From positions 1 to 64,000 of the forward strand of contig NZ_JXDB01000002.1 in NCBI RefSeq assembly GCF_001281265.1: a stretch of DNA of 64,000 nt, in the 5' to 3' direction. This DNA is from Apilactobacillus kunkeei DSM 12361 = ATCC 700308. GTDB taxonomy: Bacteria; Bacillota; Bacilli; Lactobacillales; Lactobacillaceae. The notes below the pieces were generated by a model. It searched no databases. It worked only from the letters and a program-made list of their open reading frames with translations, and was not told the DNA's origin. The position numbers were made by a program, and so were the translations under genes. Below are positions 9,403 to 19,107 of the stretch, one piece after another; position 1 is the stretch's first letter; the number at the start of each line of letters is the position of its first letter.

Positions 9403-10554
9403 ATGATGAAAAATGTATTACCAACTTATAAATATTTTGATATTGATCCAATGGATGGAAATGACTGTCACATTATTGATTCTACTGGCAAAGAATATGT
9501 CGACTTTACTAGTGGGATAGGAGTGTGCAACTTAGGATATAGTAATGAAGAGGTTAAAACAGCGGTAGGAGAACAACTCAATCATATATGGCACACTTCA
9601 AATCTATATATTAATTCGTTGCAAGATAAAGTAGCTGGAAAATTATGTCCGAAAGGATATCTTGCATTTTTATGTAATTCCGGAACGGAAGCTAATGAAG
9701 CAGCGTTTAAGATTGCTCGTAAATATACCCATAAGAAAAAAGTACTCGCATTCAATTTTGGGTTCCATGGTCGTACTTATGGATCGTTATCACTAACCGG
9801 ATATGAGGCCATTCAAAGTGGTTTTACCCCATTGGTTCCTGGTAGTGAGTTTGCTGAATACAATGACGATAAGGCGCTTGATTTTATTGATAATGACTGT
9901 GCAGCAGTCATCTTAGAAGTAATCCAAGGAGAAGGTGGCGTCAATGTTGGTAAGACGGAATGGTTAAATAAAATCGAAGCAAAATGTCACCAAACAAATA
10001 CATTATTAATAGTTGATGAAGTGCAAACAGGTATGGGACGTACGGGATACAAGTTTGCGTTTGAATATGCTGGATTGCATCCAGATATTATTACTTGTGC
10101 AAAAGGACTAGGTAATGGACTTCCAGTTGGTGCGATGTTGGCGAAAAAAGAATTAGCTTCATCGTTTGGTCCTGGAAGTCATGGTAATACGTTTGGTGGA
10201 AATAAGGTTGTAATGGCGGCGGCTAATGCCGTTTTAAATCAAATGACGCCAGAGTTTTTAGATGAAGTTAAAGCCAAGGGTGAATTTTTATTCCAAGAAT
10301 TAAGTACACAATTACTTTCACTTCCAAATGTTGAAAAAATTTCTGGTCGTGGACTAATGGTCGGAATACATTTATCTGATTCAATCGACGTCGCAGCAGT
10401 AATTAAAAAGCTTCAATCAAACGGAATGCTAACGATTTCGGCACGTGCCAATACATTGCGTTTATTACCACCATTAATCATGGATAAAAAGACTCTTCAA
10501 TGGGGAGTGCAACAAATTAAAGATGTTTTGGAAAAGGAAGTGGCATCATGTTAA
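9403..10554 (+). CDS. argD: acetylornithine aminotransferase
   Basis: A class III pyridoxal-phosphate aminotransferase converting N-acetylglutamate semialdehyde to N-acetylornithine. Family marks are [16 protein letters not shown], the [12 protein letters not shown] segment, and the PLP lysine in [14 protein letters not shown]. About 383 residues. Three in-frame ATGs (9397, 9403, 9406) stand close together. Given TAGGGG at 9391-9396, the second or third fits best. The last bases overlap argF. Confidence 0.95.
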   Translation: MMKNVLPTYKYFDIDPMDGNDCHIIDSTGKEYVDFTSGIGVCNLGYSNEEVKTAVGEQLNHIWHTSNLYINSLQDKVAGKLCPKGYLAFLCNSGTEANEAAFKIARKYTHKKKVLAFNFGFHGRTYGSLSLTGYEAIQSGFTPLVPGSEFAEYNDDKALDFIDNDCAAVILEVIQGEGGVNVGKTEWLNKIEAKCHQTNTLLIVDEVQTGMGRTGYKFAFEYAGLHPDIITCAKGLGNGLPVGAMLAKKELASSFGPGSHGNTFGGNKVVMAAANAVLNQMTPEFLDEVKAKGEFLFQELSTQLLSLPNVEKISGRGLMVGIHLSDSIDVAAVIKKLQSNGMLTISARANTLRLLPPLIMDKKTLQWGVQQIKDVLEKEVASC

Positions 10555-11567
10555 ATAATATTTTTTACGGTAGAAGTTTACTAAATATTGATGATTTTTC
10601 AGCAGATGAGATTAACTATTTAATCGATTTTGCCATTCATTTAAAATATTTGAAACAACATAATATTAAACACGAATTTTTATCGGGTAAGAACATAGCG
10701 TTGTTATTTGAAAAGCCATCAACCAGAACTCGTTCATCATTTGTGATTGCCATTAATGATTTGGGTGGTCATTCAGAGTATTTAGGGACTAATGATATCC
10801 ATTTTGGTGATGAGGAATCGGTATCTGATACAGCTAAGGTGTTGGGATCGATGTATGATGGAATCGAATTTCGTGGTTTTAAGCAACAAGACGTTGAAAC
10901 ATTAGCTGAATATAGTGGTGTTCCCGTATGGAATGGACTAACTGATGATAGTCATCCGACCCAAATGTTGGCTGATTTTATGACCATGAAAGAAAAGTTT
11001 GGTAAATTAGAAGGCCTCACGCTAACTTATGTTGGGGATGGTAGAAATAATATGGCTAACTCATTATTAATTACCGCTGCTTTATTGGGCGTGAATGTGC
11101 ATATTGTAGCCCCTAAAACATTATTCCCATCTAAGCAAAATCAAGAACTAGCAAAAAAATATGCTAAGGACTCAGGTGCTAAAGTTCTAATCACAGATGA
11201 TGTCGATGAAGGGGTTAAAGGTTCCAATGTTTTATATACGGATGTTTGGGTCTCAATGGGTGAAGATAATTGGGATGAAAGAATTCAATTATTAAAACCA
11301 TATCAGGTTAATATGGAAATGATTGAAAAGACTGGGATGAATGAAGAAGAAATTATTTTTATGCATTGCTTACCATCTTTTCATGACAATAAGACTACTA
11401 AAGGGCAATATATTGAAGAAAAATATGGTCTAAACGCGTTGGAAGTTAGTGATGATGTATTTAATAGTAAATATGCTTGGCAGTTCATAGAGGCGGAAAA
11501 TCGGATGCATTCAATTAAAGCAATTGTGGCTGCAACTTTAGGAAACTTGTTTATTCCAAAAGCGTAA
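10548..11567 (+). CDS. argF: ornithine carbamoyltransferase
   Basis: Joins ornithine and the carbamoyl phosphate made by CarAB to give citrulline, linking the two divergent operons. Motifs are [11 protein letters not shown] for carbamoyl phosphate (about residue 55), [12 protein letters not shown] (about 134), and [10 protein letters not shown] (about 273). 339 residues. The ATG overlaps the argD stop by 7 bases. Sequence alone does not exclude the catabolic ArcB role, but arcA and arcC are absent and the neighbours are biosynthetic. argG, argH and any argR gene are not in this window. Confidence 0.95.
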   Translation: MLNNIFYGRSLLNIDDFSADEINYLIDFAIHLKYLKQHNIKHEFLSGKNIALLFEKPSTRTRSSFVIAINDLGGHSEYLGTNDIHFGDEESVSDTAKVLGSMYDGIEFRGFKQQDVETLAEYSGVPVWNGLTDDSHPTQMLADFMTMKEKFGKLEGLTLTYVGDGRNNMANSLLITAALLGVNVHIVAPKTLFPSKQNQELAKKYAKDSGAKVLITDDVDEGVKGSNVLYTDVWVSMGEDNWDERIQLLKPYQVNMEMIEKTGMNEEEIIFMHCLPSFHDNKTTKGQYIEEKYGLNALEVSDDVFNSKYAWQFIEAENRMHSIKAIVAATLGNLFIPKA

Positions 11568-11569
11568 AT

Positions 11570-11608
11570 AAAAAAAGACCGGATCAATATGATTCGGTCT
11601 TTTTTTAT
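11570..11608. terminator. terminator after argF
   Basis: AAAAAAGACCGGATC-AATAT-GATTCGGTCTTTTTTT, usable in both directions. It also ends the minus-strand gene that stops at 11608. Confidence 0.9.
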
Positions 11609-12153
11609 TATTTAAATGGCTTAAAACCACCTGTGTTCCATTGCCAACCAATACTCTTTAAGAATTTGTTGGCATCATACTTACTACTAGTTAGAACGTG
11701 TTTTTGAAAGATAACTTTCTTAGTTCCAATAGTTCTGTATCTTCGAATATTTGTAGCGTTGGTAAATAAGATCTTTTTTTGATGTGATTTGAAATAATAG
11801 TTTTTGCCAGATTTATGATATGCGACTTGATTGTAAAAATCATTTCCTGCTAGTGGAGCTTCATTCTTCTTGAAGTTAATTTTCCCATGTACTAATTGAC
11901 CAAAGTAAAGGTTCTTCTTTCCAAAGTATACATACCACATAAGTTTATAGTATGTATAAGGATTTTTAGTAGTGTAATATGACTTACCTTGAAGTTCCTT
12001 TGGAACACCGACAGTCCATTTATATGTCTTAGCCGCATGACTCTTAGTACTTGCGAAGGCTGTATGTTCATGACTGGTAGTGAAGCCAGCAAAAACGAAT
12101 AATGCAATAGTTAAAATAATAGCTAAAAATGATGATTTATAATTAATCTTCAT
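11608..12153 (-). CDS. small secreted protein of unknown function
   Basis: About 181 residues. The ATG at 12153 follows AAGGGGGGAATCATA; a longer frame from 12174 has no ribosome site of its own. The N-terminus is a Sec signal peptide (lysines, then LAIILTIALFVFAGF, cleavage probably near AFAST). The mature part is basic and rich in Tyr, Lys, Phe and Trp (YKLMWYVYFGKKNLYFG; C-terminal SIGWQWNTGGFKPFK). I recognise no domain. It resembles the many short secreted Lactobacillaceae proteins of unknown role. It stands alone with its own terminator. Confidence 0.7.
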   Translation of the reverse strand: MKINYKSSFLAIILTIALFVFAGFTTSHEHTAFASTKSHAAKTYKWTVGVPKELQGKSYYTTKNPYTYYKLMWYVYFGKKNLYFGQLVHGKINFKKNEAPLAGNDFYNQVAYHKSGKNYYFKSHQKKILFTNATNIRRYRTIGTKKVIFQKHVLTSSKYDANKFLKSIGWQWNTGGFKPFK

Positions 12154-12232
12154 TATGATTCCCCCCTTATTCATATATTAATATATACTAATAATTGTAT
12201 AAATACAATTTTAATATACTGAAGAGGTCATA

Positions 12233-12312
12233 AATAAAAGGACTGAATTTTATTTTCAGTCCTTCTATGTTTTAATACAAGAAAAGAGACAACCTACAAA
12301 GTTGTCTCTTTT
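12233..12312. terminator. two adjacent terminator hairpins
   Basis: AAAAGGACTGAA-TTTTA-TTTTCAGTCCTT (12236-12264) and AAAGAGACAAC-CTACAAA-GTTGTCTCTTTTAT (about 12284-12314). Read on the minus strand they would close transcripts from the decayed gene at 12418-12779. Confidence 0.65.
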
Positions 12313-12417
12313 ATAATTAATATTGATAACAGATAAGTAGCAATTACTTTGGCGTAAATCCACGTCCCCGCGGACTCAACGAAGATTTTTGTGTAATCTC
12401 ATAATTACTCAGTTTAT

Positions 12418-12779
12418 CTATTCATAAAATTTAGTAGTAGTATAAACTGTTGTCCATACCTCCCCAACTAGTTCCCCAGAAGGTGAAGCATCATCAAGCA
12501 ATTATTAATATCTAATTTTAAATTACTGTTATTAGTTGCTAACATTTCACTGTTAATTAACGTTTCACCGTTAAGCATGCAACTAAAGGATACTGAGATA
12601 ACCAACAACAGTTAATTCTCCATCTAAATAATCTATATTGATTATGTTGATTTCGGGAAAATTAACTGTCAAAGGTCATCTTAATTCTATTTGTTTAGAA
12701 TTGAAACAACTTCTGACATCAATTTTCCCTTGATAGAATGATCTTTCGACGCTCCTGGATCAAAAGTTAATTCAGTCAT
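12418..12779 (-). pseudogene. decayed small gene with intact promoter and start
   Basis: An ATG at 12779 with a good ribosome site (AAAAGGAGTGAACAAC) opens a frame of only 30 residues (MTELTFDPGASKDHSIKGKL and ten more, stop at 12687). Protein-like segments continue downstream in other frames: FPEINIINIDYLDGELTVVG, then LNGETLINSEMLATNNSNLK, then SGELVGEVWTTVYTTTKFYE before a stop at 12418. Together they look like a protein of roughly 110 residues broken by several frameshifts. I do not recognise the family. The 30-residue product could still be made. Confidence 0.5.
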
Positions 12780-12809
12780 ATGTTGTTCACTCCTTTTTTC
12801 TAGTTTTAT

Positions 12810-12848
12810 TACAATGTTTATTGTACACTAATTATTATATTTTGACAA
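12810..12848 (-). promoter_or_regulatory. near-consensus promoter with palindromic operator
   Basis: On the minus strand TTGTCA (12848-12843), exactly 17 bases, TACAAT (12825-12820). The -10 is one half of a perfect palindrome, TACAAT-AAAC-ATTGTA (12810-12825). A repressor bound there would block the promoter. It drives the decayed gene. Confidence 0.7.
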
Positions 12849-12898
12849 CATTTCACTTATAAATTGATATAAATATTTTTCATCATTTAATTAAAATG

Positions 12899-12938
12899 CC
12901 AAAAGAACCTAATCATATCAATGATTAGGTTCTTTTTT
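12899..12938. terminator. terminator after the multicopper oxidase
   Basis: AAAAGAACCTAATCAT-ATCA-ATGATTAGGTTCTTTTTT, a perfect 14-16 bp stem that overlaps the stop of the oxidase gene. Confidence 0.9.
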
Positions 12939-14484
12939 ACATATTACAGTGATCCATATTTTCCATGTGGTCGTAACAAGACATACCACTTAAGTCGAGG
13001 TCTTCGACGGCAACGCCACGTTCTTTTGCGAATGCCTTCATCAAGTCATCCATCTTAGTTAGGTGGAATTCTTGTGGGTGGTCTGGGTCATCAACTTGGA
13101 TTTGTGCCATCATACCGCCATCTTCGTGTTCGATTATGTGGCAATGGTACATGAAAACACCGGGGTGATCGAACCATGCCTTGAAGCGGACAGTTTCATC
13201 GGGATTAACTCCAATAGTATCTTTAAGACCGGTTTCGTTAGGGTATGGGTCATGGCCATCTCTATCCAATACTTCGAATTGGCAACCATGCATGTGGAAT
13301 GGGTGGACCATTCCATTTTCACAGTCGTTAGTGTTGGTAACTTCCCAGATTTCGCAGTTACCCATAGTTTGTTTGGCATCGATTCTTTCCATATCAAACT
13401 TTTTACCATCTAAGGCAACTTCTTCGTCCATACCAGACATTACGACTTTTCGTACGGGTGTATTTTCAGTAACTTTGGGTGTGTTCATTTCAAATAGGGT
13501 GTCTGGGATGATGCTGTCGTCTTTGGCGAATTCATGGATTCTAAAATGCATGATGGGGACATCGTCAGAATATAGAACAACTTCATCACCTGGATTATAT
13601 TGACCGAAATCAACAATAATTTCTTGTCTTTCAGCACAAGTAATCATTAGGTGGGTAAACTTAACAGGGTGGGTTAAGAGGCTACCGTCACCTGCGATTT
13701 GGGTGAATTCAAGGTCGTCTGAGAAGTGCAAACGCCATTCACGACGGTTGGCACCATCTAGTAGACGAAGACGAACCTTTTGGGTGGTGACGTCAAAGTA
13801 TGGGTTAACGGTTCCGTTAATCATCGCTGTAGGACCTTGAACGCCATCTGGGTCGTAATCAGCCTTGTAATCCCATTGGTTATCTTCATGGAAACGACGA
13901 TCTTGTAGGATAACGGGGATATCGTCGACACCATAATTACGTGGGATAGGAAGGGTTGCTTCATGTTCATCCTTGACGACAACAGCGGTAGCTAGGCCAT
14001 GCCAAACTTGTTCGGCGGTTGATGGGCATGGATGAGCATGCAACCAAAGGGTAGCTGCAGGTTGATCACACTTGAAGTTTAAAACTTTACTTTCACCTGG
14101 GTAGACAGGGGTGTGACAACCACCATCGATATCACCGGGAACGTTTAAACCGTGCCAGTGATAGGTAGTTAATTCAGGTAATTCGTTTTTAACAGTGACG
14201 TGAATGTTCTTACCACGTTTGAATAAAATAGTCTTACCTAGTAGTGCTTGATTGTATCCCCATGTCTTAGTGGCTTTACCAGGCATAATTTGTGCTTCAC
14301 CAGCTTGTGAGGTAACTGTGTAGTACATGTCGGTATCAGTCTCTTTGTCAGGGGTAAGTAATTCTGGAACCTTTAACTTTTGTTGTTCCACATTTGGTTC
14401 TTCCAAGGGAATGTAACCACCGTCGTGGGTGTTAAAAGCGGGTTCGTAAAAGAAATAATCTGTGTAGACTTTTTCGGTAGACAT
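12937..14484 (-). CDS. multicopper oxidase (three cupredoxin domains)
   Basis: Oxidises phenols or metal ions and reduces O2 to water. All four copper-ligand clusters are visible: HWHG (residues 109-112), HAHP (149-152), HPFHMHG, and YHCHIIEHEDGGM near the C-terminus. Start at the ATG of 14484 after GAGAGG; an upstream TTG frame is rejected. About 515 residues. There is no signal peptide, so it is probably cytoplasmic, as in other lactobacilli. The extreme C-terminus (SCYDHMENMDHCNM) is rich in Met, His and Cys and may bind extra copper. Such enzymes are known from lactic acid bacteria as laccase-like or CueO/SufI-like; the true substrate is unknown. Confidence 0.92.
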   Translation of the reverse strand: MSTEKVYTDYFFYEPAFNTHDGGYIPLEEPNVEQQKLKVPELLTPDKETDTDMYYTVTSQAGEAQIMPGKATKTWGYNQALLGKTILFKRGKNIHVTVKNELPELTTYHWHGLNVPGDIDGGCHTPVYPGESKVLNFKCDQPAATLWLHAHPCPSTAEQVWHGLATAVVVKDEHEATLPIPRNYGVDDIPVILQDRRFHEDNQWDYKADYDPDGVQGPTAMINGTVNPYFDVTTQKVRLRLLDGANRREWRLHFSDDLEFTQIAGDGSLLTHPVKFTHLMITCAERQEIIVDFGQYNPGDEVVLYSDDVPIMHFRIHEFAKDDSIIPDTLFEMNTPKVTENTPVRKVVMSGMDEEVALDGKKFDMERIDAKQTMGNCEIWEVTNTNDCENGMVHPFHMHGCQFEVLDRDGHDPYPNETGLKDTIGVNPDETVRFKAWFDHPGVFMYHCHIIEHEDGGMMAQIQVDDPDHPQEFHLTKMDDLMKAFAKERGVAVEDLDLSGMSCYDHMENMDHCNM

Positions 14485-14576
14485 AAAAAATAACCTCTCT
14501 TTTTTCAAGATTGGTTATAGTATATGCTTGTTTATATTGATTTGCAATTAATAACCATTACAAACTAGTATGTATT

Positions 14577-14609
14577 AAAAAAGAGACGATTAAATCGTCT
14601 CTTTTTATT
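14577..14609 (-). terminator. terminator after gnd
   Basis: AAAAAAGAGACGAT-TAA-ATCGTCTCTTTTT, symmetrical with A and T tracts on both sides, a few bases behind the gnd stop. Confidence 0.85.
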
Positions 14610-14625
14610 GTAATCAATAATTATA

Positions 14626-16065
14626 TTATTGTTCAGTGTACCATGGGTAATGGAAGTTACCTTCACGGTCAGTACGTTCATAAGTGTGAGCACCGAAGTA
14701 GTCACGTTGTGCTTGTAGTAAGTTAGCAGGTAATACTTCAGCACGGTATGAATCGTAGTAGTTAACAGCTGCTGAAAGTGATGGAACTGGAATACCAGCC
14801 TTAGTTGCAAGAGCAACAACATCACGAGCATCTTGTTGGTACTTGTTAGCGATTTCTGAGAAGTATGGATCTAACAATAGGTTAGTTAGGTTTTCATCCT
14901 TTTCGAAAGCGTCAGTAATGTTTTGTAGGAATTGGGCACGAATAATGCATCCTTCACGCCAGATTTGAGCTAGTTCACCGAACTTCAAGTTCCAGTCATA
15001 TTGTTCTGAAGCGAAACGTAGTTGTTCGAAACCTTGAGCGTAACTCATAATCTTACCGAAGTATAGAGCCTTACGTACACGTTCTACTAAGTCCTTCTTT
15101 TCGTCATCGTTGATGATGTCTGAAGCCTTAGGACCGTTTAATACCTTAGCTGCTGCAAGACGTTCGTCTTTTAGCATTGAGATGAAACGAGCGTAAACTG
15201 ATTCAGTGATAACTGATTGGTCAGTACCAACTTCCATGGCATCTTCTGATGACCACTTACCAGTACCCTTGTTAGCACCACGGTCTAAGATCATGTCAAC
15301 GATAGGCTTGCTCTTGTCAGCACCTAAATCGTCTTTTCTAGTTAAGATATCAGCAGTAATTTCGATTAGGTAACTGTTTAGTTCACCCTTGTTCCATTCC
15401 TTGAAGATATCAGCTAGGTCGTCAATGTCGATACCGGCACCGTTACGAAGAATGTCGTAACTTTCGTCGATTAATTGTTCATCACCGTATTCAATACCGT
15501 TGTGAACCATCTTTACGTAGTGACCTGCACCGTTAGGTCCGATGTAAGCAACACATGGCTTACCATCGCTAGCCTTAGCAGCGATTTGAGTTAAAACAGG
15601 TTCAACAAGCTTGTATGCTTCTTCTTGACCACCAGGCATTAGTGATGGACCGTGTAAAGCACCTAGTTCACCACCAGAAACACCCATACCAATAAAGTTG
15701 ATACCAGATGCATCTAGTCTAGCGTTTCTTTCGATTGTGTTATGGAAGTTAGTGTTACCACCATCAATTAAGATATCACCCTTGTCTAATAAAGGTAATA
15801 GTGAGTCGATAGTTGCGTCAGTTGGCTTACCAGCCTTAACCATCATAACGATACGACGTGGAGTTTCTAGTGAGTTAACAAAATCTTCAACAGAGTAACT
15901 TGGTACCAAGTTCTTGTCTGCGTGATCCTTCATTACCGCTTCAGTCTTTGAAGCTGAACGGTTAAAAATACCTACAGTGAAGCCGCGGCTTTCAATGTTA
16001 AGGGCTAAGTTCTTACCCATAACAGCCATTCCAACAACACCAATGTTTGCTTTTGAGTCAGCCAT
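14626..16065 (-). CDS. gnd: 6-phosphogluconate dehydrogenase, decarboxylating
   Basis: Oxidative decarboxylation of 6-phosphogluconate to ribulose 5-phosphate with NADP+, the CO2-forming step of the phosphoketolase pathway. The N-terminal Rossmann motif is [17 protein letters not shown]. The substrate motif is [20 protein letters not shown], with the catalytic Lys/Asn region [21 protein letters not shown]-terminal [15 protein letters not shown] binds the neighbouring subunit. 479 residues, full length. It lies behind zwf on the same strand with its own leader of about 80 bases and an AAAGGAAGG ribosome site. Confidence 0.97.
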   Translation of the reverse strand: MADSKANIGVVGMAVMGKNLALNIESRGFTVGIFNRSASKTEAVMKDHADKNLVPSYSVEDFVNSLETPRRIVMMVKAGKPTDATIDSLLPLLDKGDILIDGGNTNFHNTIERNARLDASGINFIGMGVSGGELGALHGPSLMPGGQEEAYKLVEPVLTQIAAKASDGKPCVAYIGPNGAGHYVKMVHNGIEYGDEQLIDESYDILRNGAGIDIDDLADIFKEWNKGELNSYLIEITADILTRKDDLGADKSKPIVDMILDRGANKGTGKWSSEDAMEVGTDQSVITESVYARFISMLKDERLAAAKVLNGPKASDIINDDEKKDLVERVRKALYFGKIMSYAQGFEQLRFASEQYDWNLKFGELAQIWREGCIIRAQFLQNITDAFEKDENLTNLLLDPYFSEIANKYQQDARDVVALATKAGIPVPSLSAAVNYYDSYRAEVLPANLLQAQRDYFGAHTYERTDREGNFHYPWYTEQ

Positions 16066-16092
16066 TATAAACCTTCCTTTTTAAAGAAAATT

Positions 16093-16108
16093 GTGTATAA
16101 ATATACAC
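16093..16108. promoter_or_regulatory. palindrome in the zwf-gnd gap
   Basis: GTGTATA-AA-TATACAC is a perfect 7+7 dyad about 30 bases before the gnd start. It could be an operator or part of a gnd promoter; no regulator is identifiable. Confidence 0.35.
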
Positions 16109-16146
16109 TTAGATTTTAACATTTTAATGATTAAATGTCATATAAA

Positions 16147-17628
16147 TTATTTTTTTGAGTTAAAAACCCAAGCTCTGCCATCACGAGCTAGTAATTCGTC
16201 GGCAGCATCAGGTCCCATTGAACCTGGTGTGTAGTTAGGGAAGTCTGGTTTGTCAGTATCCCAAACATGTCTGATAACATCGGCGAATTCCCAAGCACGA
16301 CTTACTTCGTCCCAACTGGCAAAGTTAGTAGCGTTACCTAAGATAGCATCGTGGATTAAACGTTCGTATGGTTCTGGAGTAGCAGCCTTTTCTTCATCAC
16401 TTTGAGTGTGAGTTAAGTCTAGTGGTTGCATTTCCATACCTTGACCAGCTTGCTTTCCGTTTAAACGTAGGATGATCTTGTTAACAGGGTCTACGAATAA
16501 AGTAAGCACGTTGTTGTTTAATTCGCTTTCAGTTCCCTTAGCAGATGCAAAGATATCTACTAGCGGTTTCTTGAATACAACATCGATTCTAGTAAACTTG
16601 TCAGTTAGCATCTTACCAGTTCTGATGTAGAAAGGAACGTTCTTCCAACGTTTGTTTTCGAACAATACTTTACCGGCAACGTAAGTTTCGGTAATTGAAT
16701 CGTTAGGAACGTTGTCTTCGTGACGGTAATCTCTTTGGTCACCGTTTGTACCATATTGTCCACGAACGAAGTTTTGACGAGCTTCGTCTTCAGTGTAAAC
16801 ATGCATACTTCTTAATGCACGAATCTTTTCTCTGCGGATGTCTACGTCCTTGAATGAAATAGGGTCTTCCATTGCAAGAATAGTAAGCATTTGCATAGTG
16901 TGGTTTTGTACCATATCACGTAGGGCACCTGAACCATCATAGTATCCGGCACGTTCTTCAACACCCAGCTTTTCAGCAAGGGTTACTTGAATGTTATCAA
17001 TGTATTTGTTGTTCCAAATACCTTCAACTAGTGGGTTACCAAAACGTAGTGCAATAATGTTTTGTACCATTTCTTTACCCAAGTAGTGATCAATTCTGTA
17101 GACTTGATTTTCATTAAATGATTTAGCTAAAGCATTGTTTAATTCTTCAGCTGAATCGTAGTCACGTCCGAATGGTTTTTCAATAATTAAACGGTTGAAA
17201 CCGCCATTGTCTGATAAACAGTTGTGGGCTTTTAAGTTTTTAGCTACAGTTCCAAAGAAGTTAGGTGCCATGGAAATGTAGAAGATACGATTTCCTTCAA
17301 TATCATATTGTTGGTCTAACTTGTTTGCGTAGTCACTTAATGCGTCGTAATGTTCTGGATTAGTTACGTCGTGTGACATGTAGTAAAAATGACTAGCGAA
17401 ATCTTTTGCTTGTTCTTCGCTGTCAGCGTTGGCACTTACAGAGTCCAAGATTACTTCGCGGAACTTTTCATCGCTCCATTCACGACGACCAGTACCGATT
17501 AATGCAAAGTGATCATTATCTACATAACCTTTTTTGTATAGGTTAAAAATAGATGGATATAATTTACGTTTAGCTAGGTCACCTGTTGCACCAAAAAGCA
17601 TGAACAAGGCACGAGTTGCTGTTGCCAA
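16147..17628 (-). CDS. zwf: glucose-6-phosphate 1-dehydrogenase
   Basis: First step of the oxidative pentose phosphate route, oxidising glucose 6-phosphate with NAD(P)+. The N-terminal nucleotide motif is FGATGDLAKRKLYPS, the signature is RIDHYLGKEMVQN, and EKPFGRDYDSA is conserved. 493 residues, normal length. The start is TTG, not ATG, nine bases after AAGGAGTGACG. Together with gnd it feeds the phosphoketolase pathway used by heterofermentative lactobacilli. A cre-like site stands upstream at 17764-17777. Confidence 0.97.
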   Translation of the reverse strand: MATATRALFMLFGATGDLAKRKLYPSIFNLYKKGYVDNDHFALIGTGRREWSDEKFREVILDSVSANADSEEQAKDFASHFYYMSHDVTNPEHYDALSDYANKLDQQYDIEGNRIFYISMAPNFFGTVAKNLKAHNCLSDNGGFNRLIIEKPFGRDYDSAEELNNALAKSFNENQVYRIDHYLGKEMVQNIIALRFGNPLVEGIWNNKYIDNIQVTLAEKLGVEERAGYYDGSGALRDMVQNHTMQMLTILAMEDPISFKDVDIRREKIRALRSMHVYTEDEARQNFVRGQYGTNGDQRDYRHEDNVPNDSITETYVAGKVLFENKRWKNVPFYIRTGKMLTDKFTRIDVVFKKPLVDIFASAKGTESELNNNVLTLFVDPVNKIILRLNGKQAGQGMEMQPLDLTHTQSDEEKAATPEPYERLIHDAILGNATNFASWDEVSRAWEFADVIRHVWDTDKPDFPNYTPGSMGPDAADELLARDGRAWVFNSKK

Positions 17629-17763
17629 TTACCGTCACTCCTTATAGAAAAATTTTAACGAATCAAATGAAAAGATTTTTCATTTTCAGTTAATAATACA
17701 TGGTTATTATATAACACCATGATGAATTAAAAAAGTGTTTTTAATCCCATAGCACAAAAGAAA

Positions 17764-17777
17764 TGTAAACGCTTTAC
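17764..17777. promoter_or_regulatory. possible CcpA (cre) site between zwf and an MFS gene
   Basis: TGTAAACGCTTTAC fits the catabolite-responsive element consensus (TGNAANCGNTNNC) and has internal symmetry GTAAA-CGC-TTTAC. It lies 136 bases before the zwf start and about 95 bases before the divergent MFS gene. Confidence 0.5.
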
Positions 17778-17870
17778 TAAAATTTAATAATTTAAACATC
17801 TCTTAATGGATATTATGCTCTCAAATGAATTATAATCGTTGTTAGAACATTCAAATAAGGGGGAGGATTC

Positions 17871-19049
17871 ATGAAGAAAAGAACAGAATTAGGGCTTCGT
17901 TTAGTATTTTTCTATTCATTGTTGTTAAATTCTGGAGCTGCGTTTATGTGGCCGTTAGTAACGATGTATATAGATGATTATTTGCATAAGTCATTACTGG
18001 TCTCGGGGGTATCGTTGTTATTTATTTCCGGTTTTACCATTATCGGTAATTATATCGGGGGGTATTTATTTGATCATTGGTCAGCTTATAAAGCGGCATT
18101 GATTGGAATTACGATTTCAACGGAAGCCATCTTAGCATTAATTTTCTTTCATGGATGGCCTACCTTTGCGATTCTAATGGTAGTTTTAGGGTTTGGAGAC
18201 GGGATTAACCTAACGCTTCTAAACTCATATGCTACCAACGTTAAGAGTAAAGACACCAGAACGGTATTCAACATCCTATATGTTGGATTAAACATCGGAG
18301 TGGTAATCGGAACTGCGATGGTTGGATACCTACTAAAATACGGTGTCGCCATTGTCTTTATGACCGCAGCGGTATTTTACATCTTGCTATGGTTGCTTAC
18401 TTTTGTATACTTCAACATCGACTTTTCAGACTACGATAACAGTATTTCAAAAGAAGAAATCAAGGAAGAAAAAGAGGGGATTATTAAGTCTAACGTTAGA
18501 TTAATTTATCCTATTTGTATTATGGTATTTACCGTTTACTTGAGTTATACGTTGTGGGAAAGCGTTATGTCTGTTCACATGGTGAGAATGGGTATTCCAT
18601 TTGAAGCATATTCAATGCTTTGGACAGTTAACGGTCTAATGATTGTATTTGGACAACCTATATTAAATTACGTAAGTAAGCGACTAAAAATTCATTTGAA
18701 TCATCAAGTTTTCTTGGGAGTATTTATCTTCGCAATTTCGTTTTACTTCTTAGTTTACGCAAAGACTTTCCCAGTCTTTTTAGCCATCATGATTTTCCTA
18801 ACATTTGGTGAAATGCTGGGACTACCTGATGTGCCAGCTTGGATTGATCAACTATCCACCAAGTCAGAAAAAGGTAAGTATCAAGGGATGTTCAATGCGT
18901 TGATGTCAGCTGGACGTGCAATTAGTCCGCTATTTGCCGGATTGTTTGTTGAAGGTTTTGGCTACAATCCATTGTTCATCTTTGTTACTGTGTTAATGTT
19001 AGTTGCATTATTATTGGTGATGATTATTAGTCGGAAAACGGAAAAATAA
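17871..19049 (+). CDS. major facilitator superfamily transporter
   Basis: 392 residues with about 12 predicted membrane segments and a central cytoplasmic charged stretch (KEEIKEEKEG, about residue 203) between the two six-helix halves. A motif-A-like loop follows helix 2 (GGYLFDHWSAYKAAL). A GGGGGAGGATTC ribosome site precedes the ATG and TATAAT stands at 17832. The layout is that of drug/sugar H+ antiporters of the MDR type. The substrate is not evident. No terminator separates it from the next gene, so read-through is possible. Confidence 0.85.
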   Translation: MKKRTELGLRLVFFYSLLLNSGAAFMWPLVTMYIDDYLHKSLLVSGVSLLFISGFTIIGNYIGGYLFDHWSAYKAALIGITISTEAILALIFFHGWPTFAILMVVLGFGDGINLTLLNSYATNVKSKDTRTVFNILYVGLNIGVVIGTAMVGYLLKYGVAIVFMTAAVFYILLWLLTFVYFNIDFSDYDNSISKEEIKEEKEGIIKSNVRLIYPICIMVFTVYLSYTLWESVMSVHMVRMGIPFEAYSMLWTVNGLMIVFGQPILNYVSKRLKIHLNHQVFLGVFIFAISFYFLVYAKTFPVFLAIMIFLTFGEMLGLPDVPAWIDQLSTKSEKGKYQGMFNALMSAGRAISPLFAGLFVEGFGYNPLFIFVTVLMLVALLLVMIISRKTEK

Positions 19050-19107
19050 AAAAGGAATTATGTTTTATACAATGCTCGTAATATAAGAATTAAGGAGTCT
19101 AATTTAT

